DNA from: RBG-16-57-9 sp964462185
GTDB lineage: Archaea > Thermoproteota > Bathyarchaeia > TCS64
Direction of reading: 5' to 3'
DNA: 19,714 bases
Assembly (NCBI GenBank): GCA_964462185.1
Contig: CAYWWV010000025.1
Span: 1-19,714, forward strand
Of the stretch, positions 1-7,330 are shown piece by piece; the first letter of the stretch is position 1, and each line of letters begins with the position of its first letter. The translations under genes and the position numbers were made by a program. The notes below the pieces were generated by a model. It did not search any database. It saw only the letters and a list, made by a program, of their open reading frames with translations, and was not told the DNA's origin.

Positions 1-322
1 AAAACAAACACAATTACAATTATGATGATCAGCTTACACCGGTCGTCATCTATTCTACATTCACCCAAAGAATTTGTTCTTAACTCATTCGTTCTGAGTA
101 GAAAGTGATGTATTTGTCTAGCGTTCTATCTCTCTAGATATTTGCTTGTCAAAATTCATCTAATATTTCTATATACGGCTTAACGGTTATGAATGGTTTA
201 GCGCAATTAACCCCTTTCTAGCGGTGCAGCTTCAGATGGATTTTCTTCATTTTTCGCGGCACATTTTTTAAAATAAGAAAGGTTAAACCCTTTGATGTCA
301 CCGATACCTGAGTCCAGGTGGT
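1..322. other. AT-rich non-coding stretch
   Basis: No convincing open reading frame lies here on either strand, and the stretch is clearly more AT-rich than the rest of the window. It contains a weak imperfect hairpin at 77-103 (arms TTCT-ta-ACTCA and TGAGT-AGAA with a 7-nt loop). Towards its end is the probable cysC promoter. I see no tRNA, CRISPR repeat or insertion-sequence end. It may include the 3' flank of a gene outside the window. Confidence 0.6.
264..277 (+). promoter_or_regulatory. Probable TATA box and leader of cysC
   Basis: The run TTTTTTAAAATAAG is a good archaeal TATA-like element. Its centre near 271 predicts transcription starting around 297. That leaves a leader of about 29 nt before the ATG at 326, with a Shine-Dalgarno-like AGGTGG at 316-321, four bases before that ATG. 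This favours ATG 326 over the in-frame TTG just upstream at 323. Confidence 0.5.
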
Positions 323-325
323 TTG

Positions 326-850
326 ATGGGTAGAGGGGTAACACTCTGGTTCACAGGACTCCCATGCAGCGGTAAGACTACCATCGCCGACAGGGTAGCT
401 GAATTGCTAAGGAGTCGAGGGGTAAAGGTAGAGCGTCTGGATGGGGACATAGTGAGGAAGAGCCTGACTAAGGACCTGGGTTTTACCAAGGAAGACCGGG
501 ATAAAAACATTGAAAGAGTGACTTTCGTGGCAAAGCTCCTCACAAGAAACGGGGTGATTGTGTTGGCTACCTTTGTCTCCCCCTACCGGGAGAGAAGGCA
601 AAAGACGAGGGAGGAGATTGGAGAGTTTATAGAGGTCTACGTTAAGGCAAGCCTGGAGGAGTGTATTCGCCGTGACGTCAAAGGAATGTACAGGAAGGCC
701 TTGGCTGGAGAGATTAAGAACTTCACGGGGGTGGACGACCCCTACGAGGAACCCCTCAACCCCGAACTGGTCTTAGACACGGAGAGGGAAACAGTTGAGG
801 AAAGCGTCCACAAAGTCTTAGCCTATCTTGAGGAAAACGGCTACGTATAG
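326..850 (+). CDS. cysC: Adenylylsulfate (APS) kinase
   Basis: A cytosolic P-loop kinase that phosphorylates adenosine 5'-phosphosulfate with ATP to give PAPS. At 174 residues it has the usual length of a single-domain CysC. Visible motifs are the Walker A loop GLPCSGKTT (residues 11-19), the DGD motif (39-41), the SPYRERR segment (85-91) that holds the family's conserved serine, and the APS-kinase signature GVDDPYEEPLNPEL (135-148). The start at ATG 326 follows AGGTGG at 316-321. No ATP sulfurylase or PAPS reductase gene adjoins it here; a partner could lie upstream of the window. It converges with the Lrp-like gene at 854-1084, with only three bases between the stop codons. Family assignment is firm; whether it serves sulfation or assimilation is not visible. 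Confidence 0.93.
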   Translation: MGRGVTLWFTGLPCSGKTTIADRVAELLRSRGVKVERLDGDIVRKSLTKDLGFTKEDRDKNIERVTFVAKLLTRNGVIVLATFVSPYRERRQKTREEIGEFIEVYVKASLEECIRRDVKGMYRKALAGEIKNFTGVDDPYEEPLNPELVLDTERETVEESVHKVLAYLEENGYV

Positions 851-853
851 CAC

Positions 854-1084
854 TTACTCCACTACAATCATGGTCAGCGTCGACCGGACGTGGTTTAACC
901 TTCTGATCCTGGTGGTGATGATGTCCTTTAAAACCTGCATAGAGTCGGCTTCCAGCATGACCACATAGTCGTAGACGCCGTAGACACCGTATACCTCCTT
1001 TACCTCTGGTATCTCCTTTAGGGCTTTGTACACCTCTCTACCCTCACCAAGGTCGGTGTTGATTAAAACGAATGCCTTGCTCAC
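854..1084 (-). CDS. Stand-alone Lrp/AsnC ligand-binding (RAM) domain protein
   Basis: A 76-residue protein consisting only of the C-terminal effector-binding domain of Lrp/AsnC regulators, with no helix-turn-helix. It shows the alpha-beta RAM pattern: an N-terminal beta strand AFVLIN, a helix over the GREVYKALKEI segment, VKEVYGVYGVYDYVVMLEA containing the conserved G-x-Y-D turn, and a final strand STLTMIVVE. Such single-domain proteins are common in archaea; they form dimers or decamers and are thought to bind amino acids or to act as partners for full-length Lrp proteins. The start is a GTG (1082-1084) preceded by a CAGGTG ribosome binding site about six bases away. It sits divergently from the thiolase gene, so a link to that promoter is possible but is inference only. 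Confidence 0.88.
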   Translation of the reverse strand: MSKAFVLINTDLGEGREVYKALKEIPEVKEVYGVYGVYDYVVMLEADSMQVLKDIITTRIRRLNHVRSTLTMIVVE

Positions 1085-1189
1085 CAGTTACACCTGAGAC
1101 TGCTTTATCCGTAGTTTTTTTAACCTTTTCCAATTGTTGTCTGGTAGAAAAAATATAGTATATACCAACGGCGCCGCTGGTCGTTCAAC

Positions 1190-1238
1190 GTCGAATATGG
1201 AATCGACACAAGTTTTATGTGAATTCGTCAATAGACGA
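1190..1238 (+). promoter_or_regulatory. Thiolase promoter with two inverted repeats
   Basis: A TATA-like AGTTTTATGT lies at 1211-1220, placing transcription start near 1241, almost at the thiolase start codons (leaderless or nearly so). Two inverted repeats flank it: GTCGA-N8-TCGAC at 1190-1207, just upstream of the TATA box, and TCGTC-AATA-GACGA at 1225-1238, between TATA box and start codon. Their placement is what one would expect of operator sites. Both arms are only five bases long, so chance is not excluded. A separate TA-rich run (AATATAGTATATA) lies at 1152-1164. Confidence 0.35.
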
Positions 1239-1245
1239 CTAATTG

Positions 1246-2487
1246 GTGGCTGTGAGACCTCTAAGGAAAGTAGCAGTTGTAGGAGCTGGGATGACCAGGT
1301 TTCACCACAAGATTCATGAAAACAAGCAAGGACGAGACCTATTGGCAGAAGCAGTATTAGAAGCAGCCTCTAGTGTAGATAATGGATTCCAGCTAAGAGA
1401 AGCTGATGCCCTTTATGTTGGTTGTTTCAGCAGCGATGTCTTTGAGGGACAGGCCCATCTGGGAGCTTTGATGGCGGATTACTTGGGGATAACCCCTATT
1501 CCCTCTTATAGGGTTGAGGCTGCATGTGCCTCCGGGGGAGCAAGCATTAACCTGGGGATTCTCGCCGTGTCCTCGGGGCTTTTCGACGTGGTTTTAGTGG
1601 GGGGAGTCGAAAAAATGAGGGGGTTGGACACGGGGAAGGTCACCGATACCTTGGCCATGGCAGCGGATGTAAGCTATGAGGCTGCAGCCGGGTTTACCTT
1701 TCCTGGGCTCTACGCGGCTATGACTAGAGCCCACTTTAACAAATACGGGACGAATTGGAGACAGCTGGCAGCTATATCGTTGAAGAACCATGAGAACGCG
1801 AAGAAGAACCCCAAGGCGCAGTACCAGGAGACCATCCTCGAGATCGCCAACAAGATTGGTCAGAGAAAAGGCATAACCTTCGAAGACCCCTACGAATTTC
1901 TGGAGTCAGACTTTAACCCGGTAATAGCAGACCCCCTCCGCCTGTTCGACTGCTGCCCCATCTCGGATGGAGCGGCTGCGGTGATCTTGGCTTCAGAGGA
2001 GAAAGCAAGGCAATTTACAGACACCCCGGTGTACGTTCAGAGCTTTGGACAGGCATCCGACACACTGGCTCTCCAAGACCGAGCCGATCTTACATCAATA
2101 AAGGCTAGCAAACTAGCTGCGAAGCAAGCCTACGCCAGCGCAGGACTCGAGCCTAAAGACATCAGCTTTGCCTGTGTGCACGACTGCTTCACCATTGCCG
2201 AGATGATTGCCTCGGAAGACCTCGGCTTCTTCAGCCCAGGAGAAGGGGGCAAGGCGGCTGAGCAGGGTCGTACAGGTCTGCAGGGGGATATCCCCATCAA
2301 CCCTGATGGGGGGTTGAAGGCAAAGGGACACCCAGTGGGAGCCACGGGTGTAGCCATGGTTGTGGAGGTGTTTAAACAGTTGAGGGGGGAGTGTGGGGAG
2401 AGACAGGTTGATGACCCTGTGTATGGATTGGCTCATAATGTTGGGGGGACGGGTGCAACGGTAACGGTCCAGATATTTGGGAGGTGA
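1246..2487 (+). CDS. Thiolase, SCP2-like (acetyl-CoA C-acyltransferase family)
   Basis: A cytosolic thiolase of about 413 residues that cleaves 3-ketoacyl-CoA with CoA, or runs the reverse condensation. The nucleophilic cysteine is C94 in VEAACASGG, and the HDCF motif at 312-315 is typical of the SCP2-type subgroup and supplies the second catalytic cysteine. The catalytic histidine is H362 in KGHPVGATG, and the C-terminal loop reads HNVGGTGAT instead of the classical CxGGG. In-frame starts are TTG 1243, GTG 1246 and GTG 1252; no clear ribosome binding site decides between them, and the promoter predicts a leaderless message. The stop codon sits inside the ribosome binding site of the DUF35 gene four bases downstream, so the two form an operon. 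Archaeal thiolases commonly form a complex with such a DUF35 protein; the usual third partner, HMG-CoA synthase, is absent, so with the neighbours acyl-CoA degradation is the more likely role than mevalonate synthesis. Confidence 0.9.
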   Translation: MAVRPLRKVAVVGAGMTRFHHKIHENKQGRDLLAEAVLEAASSVDNGFQLREADALYVGCFSSDVFEGQAHLGALMADYLGITPIPSYRVEAACASGGASINLGILAVSSGLFDVVLVGGVEKMRGLDTGKVTDTLAMAADVSYEAAAGFTFPGLYAAMTRAHFNKYGTNWRQLAAISLKNHENAKKNPKAQYQETILEIANKIGQRKGITFEDPYEFLESDFNPVIADPLRLFDCCPISDGAAAVILASEEKARQFTDTPVYVQSFGQASDTLALQDRADLTSIKASKLAAKQAYASAGLEPKDISFACVHDCFTIAEMIASEDLGFFSPGEGGKAAEQGRTGLQGDIPINPDGGLKAKGHPVGATGVAMVVEVFKQLRGECGERQVDDPVYGLAHNVGGTGATVTVQIFGR

Positions 2488-2491
2488 AGGG

Positions 2492-2854
2492 GTGAGCTTT
2501 AAGGAGTTTCAAGGAGGTCTAAAGAGGAAGCAGTTGGTGGGGAGCCGATGCTTGGAGTGCGGGGAGCTGGTGGCTCCGCCTAGAATGTTGTGCCCCCATT
2601 GTGGCTCTGAGAAACTTGAGCCGTATTCTCTCAGGGGTGTGGGAGAGCTGGTGACGTTTACGGTGGTTCACGTGCCCTTGACTAGATACAGGGAGGTAGC
2701 ACCCTATTCCGCGGGGATAGTGAAGCTGGAGGAGGGGCCGATGGTTGCAGGATTCCTTAAGGTTGATGAAGGAAGACTGAGGGTTGGCCTCCAGGTGGAG
2801 ATTGATTTTGAGGAGTCAAATAGAAAAATGGTTCCGGTTTTCAAGGCCGTTTAA
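2492..2854 (+). CDS. DUF35 zinc-ribbon/OB-fold protein, thiolase partner
   Basis: A 120-residue acyl-CoA-associated OB-fold protein. Residues 1-15 are the short N-terminal helix; a rubredoxin-like zinc ribbon follows with CLEC (C20, C23) and CPHC (C34, C37); the rest is the OB domain with the usual GELVTFTVVH and PYSAGIVKLEEG segments. In archaeal thiolase/HMG-CoA synthase complexes this protein links the two enzymes and forms a shared CoA site; that is family knowledge. The start GTG 2492 is chosen because a near-perfect ribosome binding site GGAGGTGA ends four bases before it. The thiolase stop at 2485-2487 overlaps that site, so translation is probably coupled. Its stop TAA overlaps, tail to tail, the stop of the opposite-strand dehydrogenase gene. 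Confidence 0.88.
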   Translation: MSFKEFQGGLKRKQLVGSRCLECGELVAPPRMLCPHCGSEKLEPYSLRGVGELVTFTVVHVPLTRYREVAPYSAGIVKLEEGPMVAGFLKVDEGRLRVGLQVEIDFEESNRKMVPVFKAV

Positions 2855-4665
2855 AGGCCTTTGAAAGCAGGTTTTCTTCGTTCGTTGAAAGCCTTTAAGC
2901 CTTCCTTTGTGTCTTCTGTTTCGAATAGCTTTGAAAACTCCTCGGTTTCCATTTTGAAAGCCTCCTCCAGCTCTTTTCCCTTTAGTAGTTGTTTAACGCT
3001 TTTCAATGCAAGGGGTGGCCCCCGGGCGATGTTGGAGATAAATTCTTCTACCTTTTCGTTGAACTCGCTGGCCTCGAAAACCTTTGTTACTAGGCCAATC
3101 TTCTCGGCTTCCTTCGCGGAAATCCTTCTTCCAGTTGAGATCAGCTCGAGGGCTCGGGCTGGACCAATTAGTTTGGGGAGCAGATAGGTGCCGCCCCAGC
3201 CTGGTATTAGGCCCAGGGTGATCTCAGGCTGCCCAAAGGAGGCGGCCTCACTTGCTAGTCGGTAGTCGCAAGCCATCGCTAACTCGTTTCCGCCTCCAAG
3301 GCAGTAGCCGTGAATCACAGCAATCGTAGGCTTGCTGCAGTTGATTATCTGTTTGAAAACGTTATGGCCTTTTTCGCTGAGTTTCTGGGCTCCAGACTTG
3401 GTGAGGCTGGGGAATTGCGATACGTCTGCACCGGCGCAGAATGCCCTGTCCCCCGCCCCCTTAAAGGCTATTACCTTAACCTCGGAGTCTTTTTCAGCCT
3501 TGGCCAATAAGGTGGATATCTGGTCCAGCATGTCCAACGTTAGACTGTTGAGCTTGGAGGGCCTGTTCAGGGTTATCCAGAGAACTCCCTTTTGCTTCTC
3601 TGCGATAACGTCTTCACCTAGGTTGAAGCCTTTTTCCTTAATCTCAAAAGGACCCCAGGCAAGGTTGCACCCTAGTTTGACCGCTGTCTCTATGTCCTCC
3701 TTTGAGGCCACTCCCTCCTCCAAGAGTTTTTCTGCCTCAGCCACGAAGGGCTTTAAAAGCAGTTGTACGTCGAAGCCTTCGCCTTCTTCCTCGTTAACAC
3801 TGGGCCTCACATCATATTTATAGAAACCCTCCCCCGTCTTCCTCCCTAGTTTTCCGCTTTTGACTAGTTCCAGGAGCCGGCTCTCAGGGGTGTAATACTC
3901 CCCCCATTTAGACTCGAAGGTCCGTAGGATGTTTACCACGATGTCCAGGCCTATGAGGTCGCAGAGCATGAAAGGGCCTAGAGGCATCCCTGCCCTGTGT
4001 TGCATGGCTGCGTCGATCTGTCTAACACTGTATTGATCTAGAAGCTTTGCCGCCTCGTTTAGGTATGTGATTAGGACTCGGTTCACGATGAAGCCTGGGG
4101 AGTCTTTTCTAACCCAGACGGGTGTTTTCCTCATTCTCCTTGCTATCTCCATTACTGTGTTGACTACTTCGGGGCTTGTTTGCTCCCCTTGGTTCACCTC
4201 TACAAGCTTCATCAGGACGGGGGGGTTGAAGAAGTGCATGCCCAGGAACCTCTCGGGGTGGGAGACGTGTCTCGCCATCTCTGTTATGCTCAGACTGCTT
4301 GTGTTGGTGGCCAGGATGGCGTCCCTGGGGGCCAACTCGTCGACCTCGGCCCAGACACGCCTCTTCAAATCCATGATTTCAGGAACCGCCTCTATAACCA
4401 AATTGGCGTTGGACACCGCCTCGTCCAGGCTTGTGGTGAATCGGATCCTCCCCAGAATCTCGTCTGCCTGGCTTTGGGAGAGCCGCTCCCTCTTAACGAA
4501 CCTTCCGAGGCTGGATTTTATGGCTTCACGGCCCTTGTCTAAAAACTCCTGTGAGATGTCTCTCACCACTACCTGGTAGCCAGCCGAGGCGGATACTTGG
4601 GCGATGCCGTGGCCCATTACCCCTGCCCCTAGAACCGCTATTCTTTTAACACGATTTACGTCCAA
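2851..4665 (-). CDS. Bifunctional 3-hydroxyacyl-CoA dehydrogenase / enoyl-CoA hydratase
   Basis: A 604-residue fusion catalysing two beta-oxidation steps: hydration of enoyl-CoA and NAD-linked oxidation of 3-hydroxyacyl-CoA. The N-terminal dehydrogenase has the Rossmann loop GAGVMG (13-18), the NTSS serines near 121-124 and the catalytic H144 in HFFNPP; its two C-terminal helical domains extend to about residue 345. The C-terminal hydratase (about 355-604) has oxyanion-hole segment FCAGADVSQF and GYCLGGGNELAMACD, with both catalytic glutamates present (E461, and E481 in GQPEITLG). This domain order is the archaeal one, opposite to bacterial FadB. Related archaeal fusions also act as crotonyl-CoA hydratase/3-hydroxybutyryl-CoA dehydrogenase in the hydroxypropionate-hydroxybutyrate cycle, so direction of flux is not settled. 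The start is TTG 4663-4665, behind AGGTGA. It is divergent from etfB. Confidence 0.94.
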   Translation of the reverse strand: MDVNRVKRIAVLGAGVMGHGIAQVSASAGYQVVVRDISQEFLDKGREAIKSSLGRFVKRERLSQSQADEILGRIRFTTSLDEAVSNANLVIEAVPEIMDLKRRVWAEVDELAPRDAILATNTSSLSITEMARHVSHPERFLGMHFFNPPVLMKLVEVNQGEQTSPEVVNTVMEIARRMRKTPVWVRKDSPGFIVNRVLITYLNEAAKLLDQYSVRQIDAAMQHRAGMPLGPFMLCDLIGLDIVVNILRTFESKWGEYYTPESRLLELVKSGKLGRKTGEGFYKYDVRPSVNEEEGEGFDVQLLLKPFVAEAEKLLEEGVASKEDIETAVKLGCNLAWGPFEIKEKGFNLGEDVIAEKQKGVLWITLNRPSKLNSLTLDMLDQISTLLAKAEKDSEVKVIAFKGAGDRAFCAGADVSQFPSLTKSGAQKLSEKGHNVFKQIINCSKPTIAVIHGYCLGGGNELAMACDYRLASEAASFGQPEITLGLIPGWGGTYLLPKLIGPARALELISTGRRISAKEAEKIGLVTKVFEASEFNEKVEEFISNIARGPPLALKSVKQLLKGKELEEAFKMETEEFSKLFETEDTKEGLKAFNERRKPAFKGL

Positions 4666-4721
4666 TTGCCCTCACCTGGTAACTATCCATAGGGCTTATC
4701 TCTTTTCCGGGTATAGTAAAC

Positions 4722-4733
4722 CTATTATAAATT
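4722..4733. promoter_or_regulatory. Bidirectional TATA element between hydroxyacyl-CoA dehydrogenase and etfB
   Basis: CTATTATAAATT reads as a TATA box in both directions. To the right it predicts a start near 4754, just before the etfB ATG at 4758. To the left (TTTATAATAG) it predicts a start near 4702, giving a leader of about 37 nt for the dehydrogenase gene. The ten bases CTATTATAAA recur exactly at 13331-13340, the other divergent promoter in front of an etfB gene. A single shared element would couple the two acyl-CoA oxidation transcripts. Confidence 0.5.
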
Positions 4734-4757
4734 GGAGGATATCTTGGCGGAGAGAGA

Positions 4758-5540
4758 ATGCGGCAAGTAGTCCTCCTCAAAGACATCCCAGATCTAAATG
4801 AGGTTAGCGGTTTAGACTTGGAAGCAGACCTCAGGCAACAGGTCTCGAAGACCAGGATTAATGAGTTGGATAAGCGGGCGCTGGAGGCGGCCCTCCGAAC
4901 CAAGGAGAAAAACGGTGGTGAGGTAGTGGTTCTGTCTCTGGGCGATGATAAGACCAAGACAGCGATATTGGAGGCGCTGGCTATGGGGGCTGACGAGGCT
5001 TACATCGTGGAGTCAACCCAGGCCAGGAGGTTGGACTCCAACGCCACCAGCAAGGTCTTGGCTGCAGCCTTGAGGAAGCTCGACCCCGTCGACCTTGTTC
5101 TATGTGGGGAGATGGCTCTCGATAGTATGAACAGCCAGCTGGGCCCCAGGCTGGGGGTCTCCCTGGGCATCCCCTGCATTTGCTATGTCAAGGAGTACGA
5201 CGTCGAGGGAGGCGTCTTGACTGCTACCAGGGACTTGGACCAGTACGACGAGGTGGTGGAGGTCTCCCTGCCTGCCGTGGTTTCGGTGGTCCGAGAGATA
5301 AATGAGCCTCGGATCCCGAGTCTGATGAATATTATGAGGGCTAGGAAAAAGCCTCAGACAGTTTGGAGCATTGAGGAGCTGGGTTTGGAGATTTCAAATC
5401 TGGAGCAGCAAAGCCGTGTAGAGATACAGGGTTTGGAGCGCCCTGTGACCTCTAGGAAACAGGTTAAGATAGAGGCCGAAACAATCGAGGAGACGGTGGC
5501 TAAACTGGTTGAAAAACTCAGGGAGGAGGGAGTCATATGA
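4758..5540 (+). CDS. etfB: Electron transfer flavoprotein beta subunit (ETF-1)
   Basis: A 260-residue EtfB, the small ETF subunit that binds AMP or a second FAD and docks on acyl-CoA dehydrogenases. Family marks are INELDKRALEAALR (34-47), the nucleotide-binding ALAMGADEAY (73-82), and CGEMALDSMNSQLGP (116-130). At the last position bifurcating EtfBs have a DGDT-containing loop, and this protein does not; it also lacks the FAGADT segment present in the second EtfB of this window (12502-13299). It therefore looks like a different, possibly non-bifurcating class, although that needs a tree. GGAG at 4749-4752, five bases before ATG 4758, is a plausible ribosome binding site. Its stop overlaps the next start as ATGA, so it is translated together with etfA. 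The neighbours indicate a role in acyl-CoA oxidation. Confidence 0.92.
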   Translation: MRQVVLLKDIPDLNEVSGLDLEADLRQQVSKTRINELDKRALEAALRTKEKNGGEVVVLSLGDDKTKTAILEALAMGADEAYIVESTQARRLDSNATSKVLAAALRKLDPVDLVLCGEMALDSMNSQLGPRLGVSLGIPCICYVKEYDVEGGVLTATRDLDQYDEVVEVSLPAVVSVVREINEPRIPSLMNIMRARKKPQTVWSIEELGLEISNLEQQSRVEIQGLERPVTSRKQVKIEAETIEETVAKLVEKLREEGVI

Positions 5541-6457
5541 GCGTCGTCGTTTATTCTGATGACGAGGAGCTGCGGTACCAGTTGCTTGGCGGGGCCCTAG
5601 GGGTCTCTAGAGGCGAAGGGTTGCAAGTTGTGTGTGTAACAGATGAGAACCCAGAGGGCTGCTTAGAACACGGTGCCGAGGTTGTCTACCACTTGAAGGG
5701 AGAGGCAGGCAGGGTCGAGGAACTGGTCGGGGAGTTTGAGAAGATGGCCCAGGAGTCAAACGCCCAGCTGATTCTCGTGGGGTCTACTAAAAGAGGGAAG
5801 GAGTTTGCCCCTGCCCTGGCTGAGAGGCTGAATGTGGGTTGTTTAACCGACTGTGTTTCTCTGGAGGTCTCGGACGTTGTTACCGTGCAGAGGTTCACCT
5901 ACGGGGGATCGATACTAGCCCGGGAGACGTGTAGGGGTAGCCCTGTGGTTGTCACGATTCCACCTAGGGTTTTCCAAGCAGTAGAAACCAGGCCCGAGGG
6001 CGGGAGAATCATAGAGGTTGAGGTGGGGAAGGCTGAGTCCAGGGTAAGGCTGGTGGAGAGGAGGGAGAAGGCCCGAGGGGGCCAGAACCTGGAGAATGCT
6101 GAGATAATTGTTTCTGTTGGTAGGGGCCTCAAGGCGAAGGAGGATCTGGCCATGGTGGAGGAGTTGGCGGAGGCGTTGGGTGGTGCCTCCATTGGTTGTA
6201 CTAGGCCCGTCTCCGCGGACCTGGGGTGGCTAAACGAGTGGGTGGGTATAAGTGGAAAGAAGGTTAGCCCCAGGCTTTACATAGCATGCGGGATAAGCGG
6301 CCAGGTCCAGCACCTCTCAGGGATAAGAGACAGCAAGATAGTGGTCAGCATAAACAAGGACGAGTCAGCCATCATGAACAAGTCAAGCGACTATGTGGTG
6401 GTGGGAGACCTATACGAGGTGGTTCCAGCCCTAGTCAGGGCTCTTAGAGCGGCTTAA
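5537..6457 (+). CDS. etfA: Electron transfer flavoprotein alpha subunit (ETF-1)
   Basis: A 306-residue EtfA, the FAD-carrying subunit that forms the heterodimer with the preceding EtfB. The C-terminal FAD-binding domain (about 185-306) shows the conserved arginine R223 in CTRPVSAD, then LYIACGISGQVQHLSGI (248-263), SINKD (271-275) and VVGDLYEVVPALV (288-300). The N-terminal half is the usual ETF alpha/beta domain. There is no ferredoxin extension, unlike the second EtfA in this window. The start ATG 5537 overlaps the etfB stop (ATGA). The stop TAA at 6455-6457 shares the sequence TTAA with the stop of the opposite-strand deacetylase. No acyl-CoA dehydrogenase or ETF:quinone oxidoreductase lies in the window, so its electron donor and acceptor are unknown. 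Confidence 0.93.
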   Translation: MSVVVYSDDEELRYQLLGGALGVSRGEGLQVVCVTDENPEGCLEHGAEVVYHLKGEAGRVEELVGEFEKMAQESNAQLILVGSTKRGKEFAPALAERLNVGCLTDCVSLEVSDVVTVQRFTYGGSILARETCRGSPVVVTIPPRVFQAVETRPEGGRIIEVEVGKAESRVRLVERREKARGGQNLENAEIIVSVGRGLKAKEDLAMVEELAEALGGASIGCTRPVSADLGWLNEWVGISGKKVSPRLYIACGISGQVQHLSGIRDSKIVVSINKDESAIMNKSSDYVVVGDLYEVVPALVRALRAA

Positions 6458-7248
6458 GGCTTCGCCAGTTTTTTTCTTGTCCACTCCGCAACCTCGTGGC
6501 AGCTGGCGAACCATACGTCCCCTTTTTCACGGGCTTCCCGTAAGAGTTTTTCCAGCATCTCTAGTCGGCTTATCCTGCCAATGCATTGGGGGTGGCATGT
6601 TAATCCGAAGTATCTTCCCAGGCGGTAGACTCCCTCCCACTCGGGCTTCCAGAGGTCGTAGACCTGTTTGGGGCTCATCCTATTGGTCTCAAAGTGGGGC
6701 CAGTCGTCTAACAGCCACTCCACGGGCAGCTCAACCAGCCCCGTCTCCCTGCCCCTCCACGACAGCATGTAGGGCATGTCGTTGTCCATGAAGTTGCTGT
6801 CGTAGAGGAACCCCAGCTCCTCTACCAGGGCTAGGGTTCTGTCGCTTATCAGCCAGTAGGGAGCCCTGAAGCCAAGGGGTTTGACGCCCAGGGACTTGAA
6901 AGACTCCAGTGATTTGTTGAAGACGCTTCTCTCGCTCTCATAGCTGATCTCCGCCAGCCTCTCGTGTAGGTATCCGTGGGCGGCGAGTTCGTGGCCGTGG
7001 TCCAGTATTTCCTGGCAGCTTTCTGGGAACTGGTCTATGGTCCACCCGGGGGTGAAAAACGTTGATTTGATTTCTAGGCGGTCTAGGAGTTCTAGGATTC
7101 TGGTGATTGCCACGTTGGGGGCGAACCTTCCCCTGCTCTGGGCCACTATGTCCAAGGGCGCCCTCCTGACCAGGGCGCTGTTGGAGTCGTAGTCGAAGCT
7201 GAGGTTGAAACAGGCTCTGTAGCCGTTGGGCCAAAAATCTTCCTGCAT
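6454..7248 (-). CDS. NodB-type polysaccharide deacetylase family protein
   Basis: A 264-residue metal-dependent deacetylase-fold protein without signal peptide or membrane segment, so probably cytosolic. Residues line up with the NodB motifs: SFDYD (17-21) for the catalytic/metal aspartates, HGHELAAHGYLHE (84-96) with metal histidines H91 and H95, GFRAPYW (126-132) for motif 3, and LTCHPQCIGRISR (216-228) with a late histidine, H219. The FDYD and HPxxxGRxxR patterns resemble the PgdA (Helicobacter pylori)/PuuE branch, whose members act on small amides as well as on peptidoglycan-like polymers. The substrate in an archaeon is unknown. ATG 7246-7248 sits about 26 bases from a TTTTAAA box, suggesting a leaderless message. 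It shares its promoter region with the Alba gene and overlaps etfA tail to tail. Confidence 0.85.
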   Translation of the reverse strand: MQEDFWPNGYRACFNLSFDYDSNSALVRRAPLDIVAQSRGRFAPNVAITRILELLDRLEIKSTFFTPGWTIDQFPESCQEILDHGHELAAHGYLHERLAEISYESERSVFNKSLESFKSLGVKPLGFRAPYWLISDRTLALVEELGFLYDSNFMDNDMPYMLSWRGRETGLVELPVEWLLDDWPHFETNRMSPKQVYDLWKPEWEGVYRLGRYFGLTCHPQCIGRISRLEMLEKLLREAREKGDVWFASCHEVAEWTRKKLAKP

Positions 7249-7330
7249 GGTTTAACGTGTTAAGGGGGCTGGTTTAAAACTGTCGAAGGATGGACTTTTA
7301 ACCTAAATGGTAAACATATGGGTGGTTGAG
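7249..7330. promoter_or_regulatory. Divergent promoter region for deacetylase and alba
   Basis: Two TATA-like elements point in opposite directions. GGTTTAAAACTG at 7271-7282 lies the right distance (about 26 bases) from the leftward deacetylase ATG at 7248. GACTTTTAACC at 7293-7303 predicts a rightward start near 7324, just before the Alba ATG at 7331. GGTGG at 7321-7325 is five bases from that ATG. The upstream in-frame ATG at 7307 would lie before the predicted transcription start. Confidence 0.45.

Noticed and set aside
23..97. Possible C/D-box guide RNA (ATGATGA at 23-29 and CTGA at 94-97)
   Set aside because: The internal D' and C' boxes are missing and the terminal stem is absent; the two boxes alone are expected by chance.
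1134..1319. Small plus-strand frame across the thiolase promoter
   Set aside because: It overlaps the thiolase start in another frame, has no ribosome binding site and no recognisable sequence.
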